DNA of 64,000 nucleotides from Urechis unicinctus (lineage: Eukaryota > Annelida > Polychaeta > Xenopneusta > Urechidae). A program made the translations under genes and the position numbers. Of the stretch, positions 63,300 to 64,000 are shown in pieces (the first letter of the stretch is position 1; each line of letters starts with the position of its first letter). The DNA is taken from assembly GCA_034190875.2 (NCBI GenBank), contig CM067343.1, forward strand, positions 20,257,374 through 20,321,373. The letters run 5' to 3'. The notes under the pieces are model-generated. The model searched no databases, was not told the origin of the DNA, and saw nothing but the letters and a program-made list of their open reading frames with translations.

Positions 63300-63390
<91 letters not shown>
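63160..63390. repeat. (CT)n-rich tract followed by (TA)n
   Basis: A polypyrimidine run with 'tctgtctg', 'tctatc' and (CT)n at about 63160-63273, then (TA)n to 63390. It abuts the truncated end of the LINE remnant. Confidence 0.95.
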
Positions 63391-63393
<3 letters not shown>

Positions 63394-63880
63394 GGGCATT
63401 ACAACTAAAACTCTCAGTCTTAATAGCTTACGAAGAACAACCACAAGTGATTTGAGATCATCAGCATACAATAGAAAATTATAAACAAGCACACTAAAAC
63501 TACACTGAACATAATTATTTAAACTAGAGCTCAATTTATCCATGTAAACAGTGTAAGGATGGGTTGACAATATGCCTCCCTGTCTTATGCCATTAAACAC
63601 ATCAAATCAGCCTGACAAATTTCTGCCCCATCTTAAATACACATCGGATCAGAGTACCATGCAACCGACCATTCTAACAGTATATCCAGGGGCACCTTTG
63701 TTCGACAGGCTCTCCCCACCACTACAATCTTAGGTGCAGTAGTCCTATATACTGGTGTGGATTTATGATAGATTAGTCCTTGTACATCTGCCATGGAGGG
63801 CTTTCAAGAAACTGAGTAAGCAAATATCAATATTTGATTTACGGAAATCTACATAAACAACAACACTTAAAACAAATAAG
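63391..63880 (-). pseudogene. LINE reverse transcriptase fragment, broken
   Basis: Minus strand. The open part at 63600-63391 carries the classical reverse-transcriptase signatures FNGIRQGG followed by VYMDKLSSSLNN and LLYADDL (the catalytic YADD box). Upstream, across a TGA near 63600, the same frame gives LRWG. Further upstream near 63870-63830 the frame VYVDFRK corresponds to the first catalytic Asp motif. Several stops and frame changes separate these blocks. This order and wording are typical of non-LTR retrotransposons, which copy their RNA into DNA at the insertion site. The C-terminal end is cut off at a (TA)n tract soon after YADD. The N-terminal side probably continues beyond the right window edge. 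Confidence 0.82.
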
Positions 63881-64000
63881 AGCACAAATTGTGTGGGAAA
63901 ATGTACATGTCTTACGATTTTGTTCTCTTCCTGTGGTCCCTTAACTTACAGGGAATGGTGCAATCAGATGTTCACCATAATACATATTATAGAAAAATGA
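63881..64000. other. Right edge, probably continuing LINE remnant
   Basis: No clear motif can be read in the last 120 bases. Position suggests the upstream part of the LINE reading frame. Confidence 0.35.

Overview
This is a stretch of eukaryotic nuclear DNA, most likely from an aquatic invertebrate and possibly a mollusc or another lophotrochozoan. The basis is very AT-rich sequence, many long (TA)n tracts, a tRNA-derived SINE, a LINE reverse-transcriptase remnant, splice-site and TATA-box signals, and a decayed DNA-virus-like insertion. The taxon is an inference and is not proven by any marker gene. I found no complete host gene. Nearly every long open frame in the window is a (TA)n artefact or a chance frame.

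The dominant feature is duplication. Two head-to-tail segmental duplications sit side by side. Unit alpha (6323-11899 and 13270-19246, offset 6947 bases) is moderately diverged. Unit beta (19238-25102 and 25103-30929, offset 5865 bases) is nearly identical between copies. All junctions share a short 'acaaaatg' microhomology. The rest of the window is a mosaic of older, more diverged copies of the same few segments. Beta pieces recur at 35290-36200, 37150-37650, 44480-46320, 56430-57260, 58625-59390 and 59768-60020. Another segment family is shared by 30930-34190, 38640-41530, 46320-49660 and 51205-51940. A third links 840-4200 with 41660-42850, 52507-53205 and 56118-56255. A fourth links 12070-12840 with 61715-62500.

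Foreign or mobile DNA on this background: (i) a GC-richer block, about 53210-56112, with three decayed genes. The first encodes a YqaJ/lambda-exonuclease-type PD-(D/E)xK nuclease, the second a protein with a C-terminal membrane anchor, and the third a coiled-coil membrane protein. It looks like a remnant of an integrated DNA virus or virus-like element. (ii) A tRNA-derived SINE (39932-40198) with target-site duplications, whose empty site is preserved in a paralog at 47321-47332. (iii) A non-autonomous element (about 1315-2185) built from a 335-base direct repeat and ending in a perfect hairpin. (iv) A LINE reverse-transcriptase remnant at the right edge (63391 to about 63880). (v) An unrecognised decayed coding region at 5033-5505.

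The least expected signals are in the 'non-coding' repeats. A GC-box plus TATA-box module is preserved in four copies that differ in divergence. A block ending in a near-perfect 5' splice donor is better conserved than its flanks between 12.4 kb and 62.1 kb. A clean exon-like frame bounded by an acceptor and a GTAAGT donor lies downstream of one promoter module (37853-38249). Together they suggest that the repeat units carry, or once carried, small transcription units.
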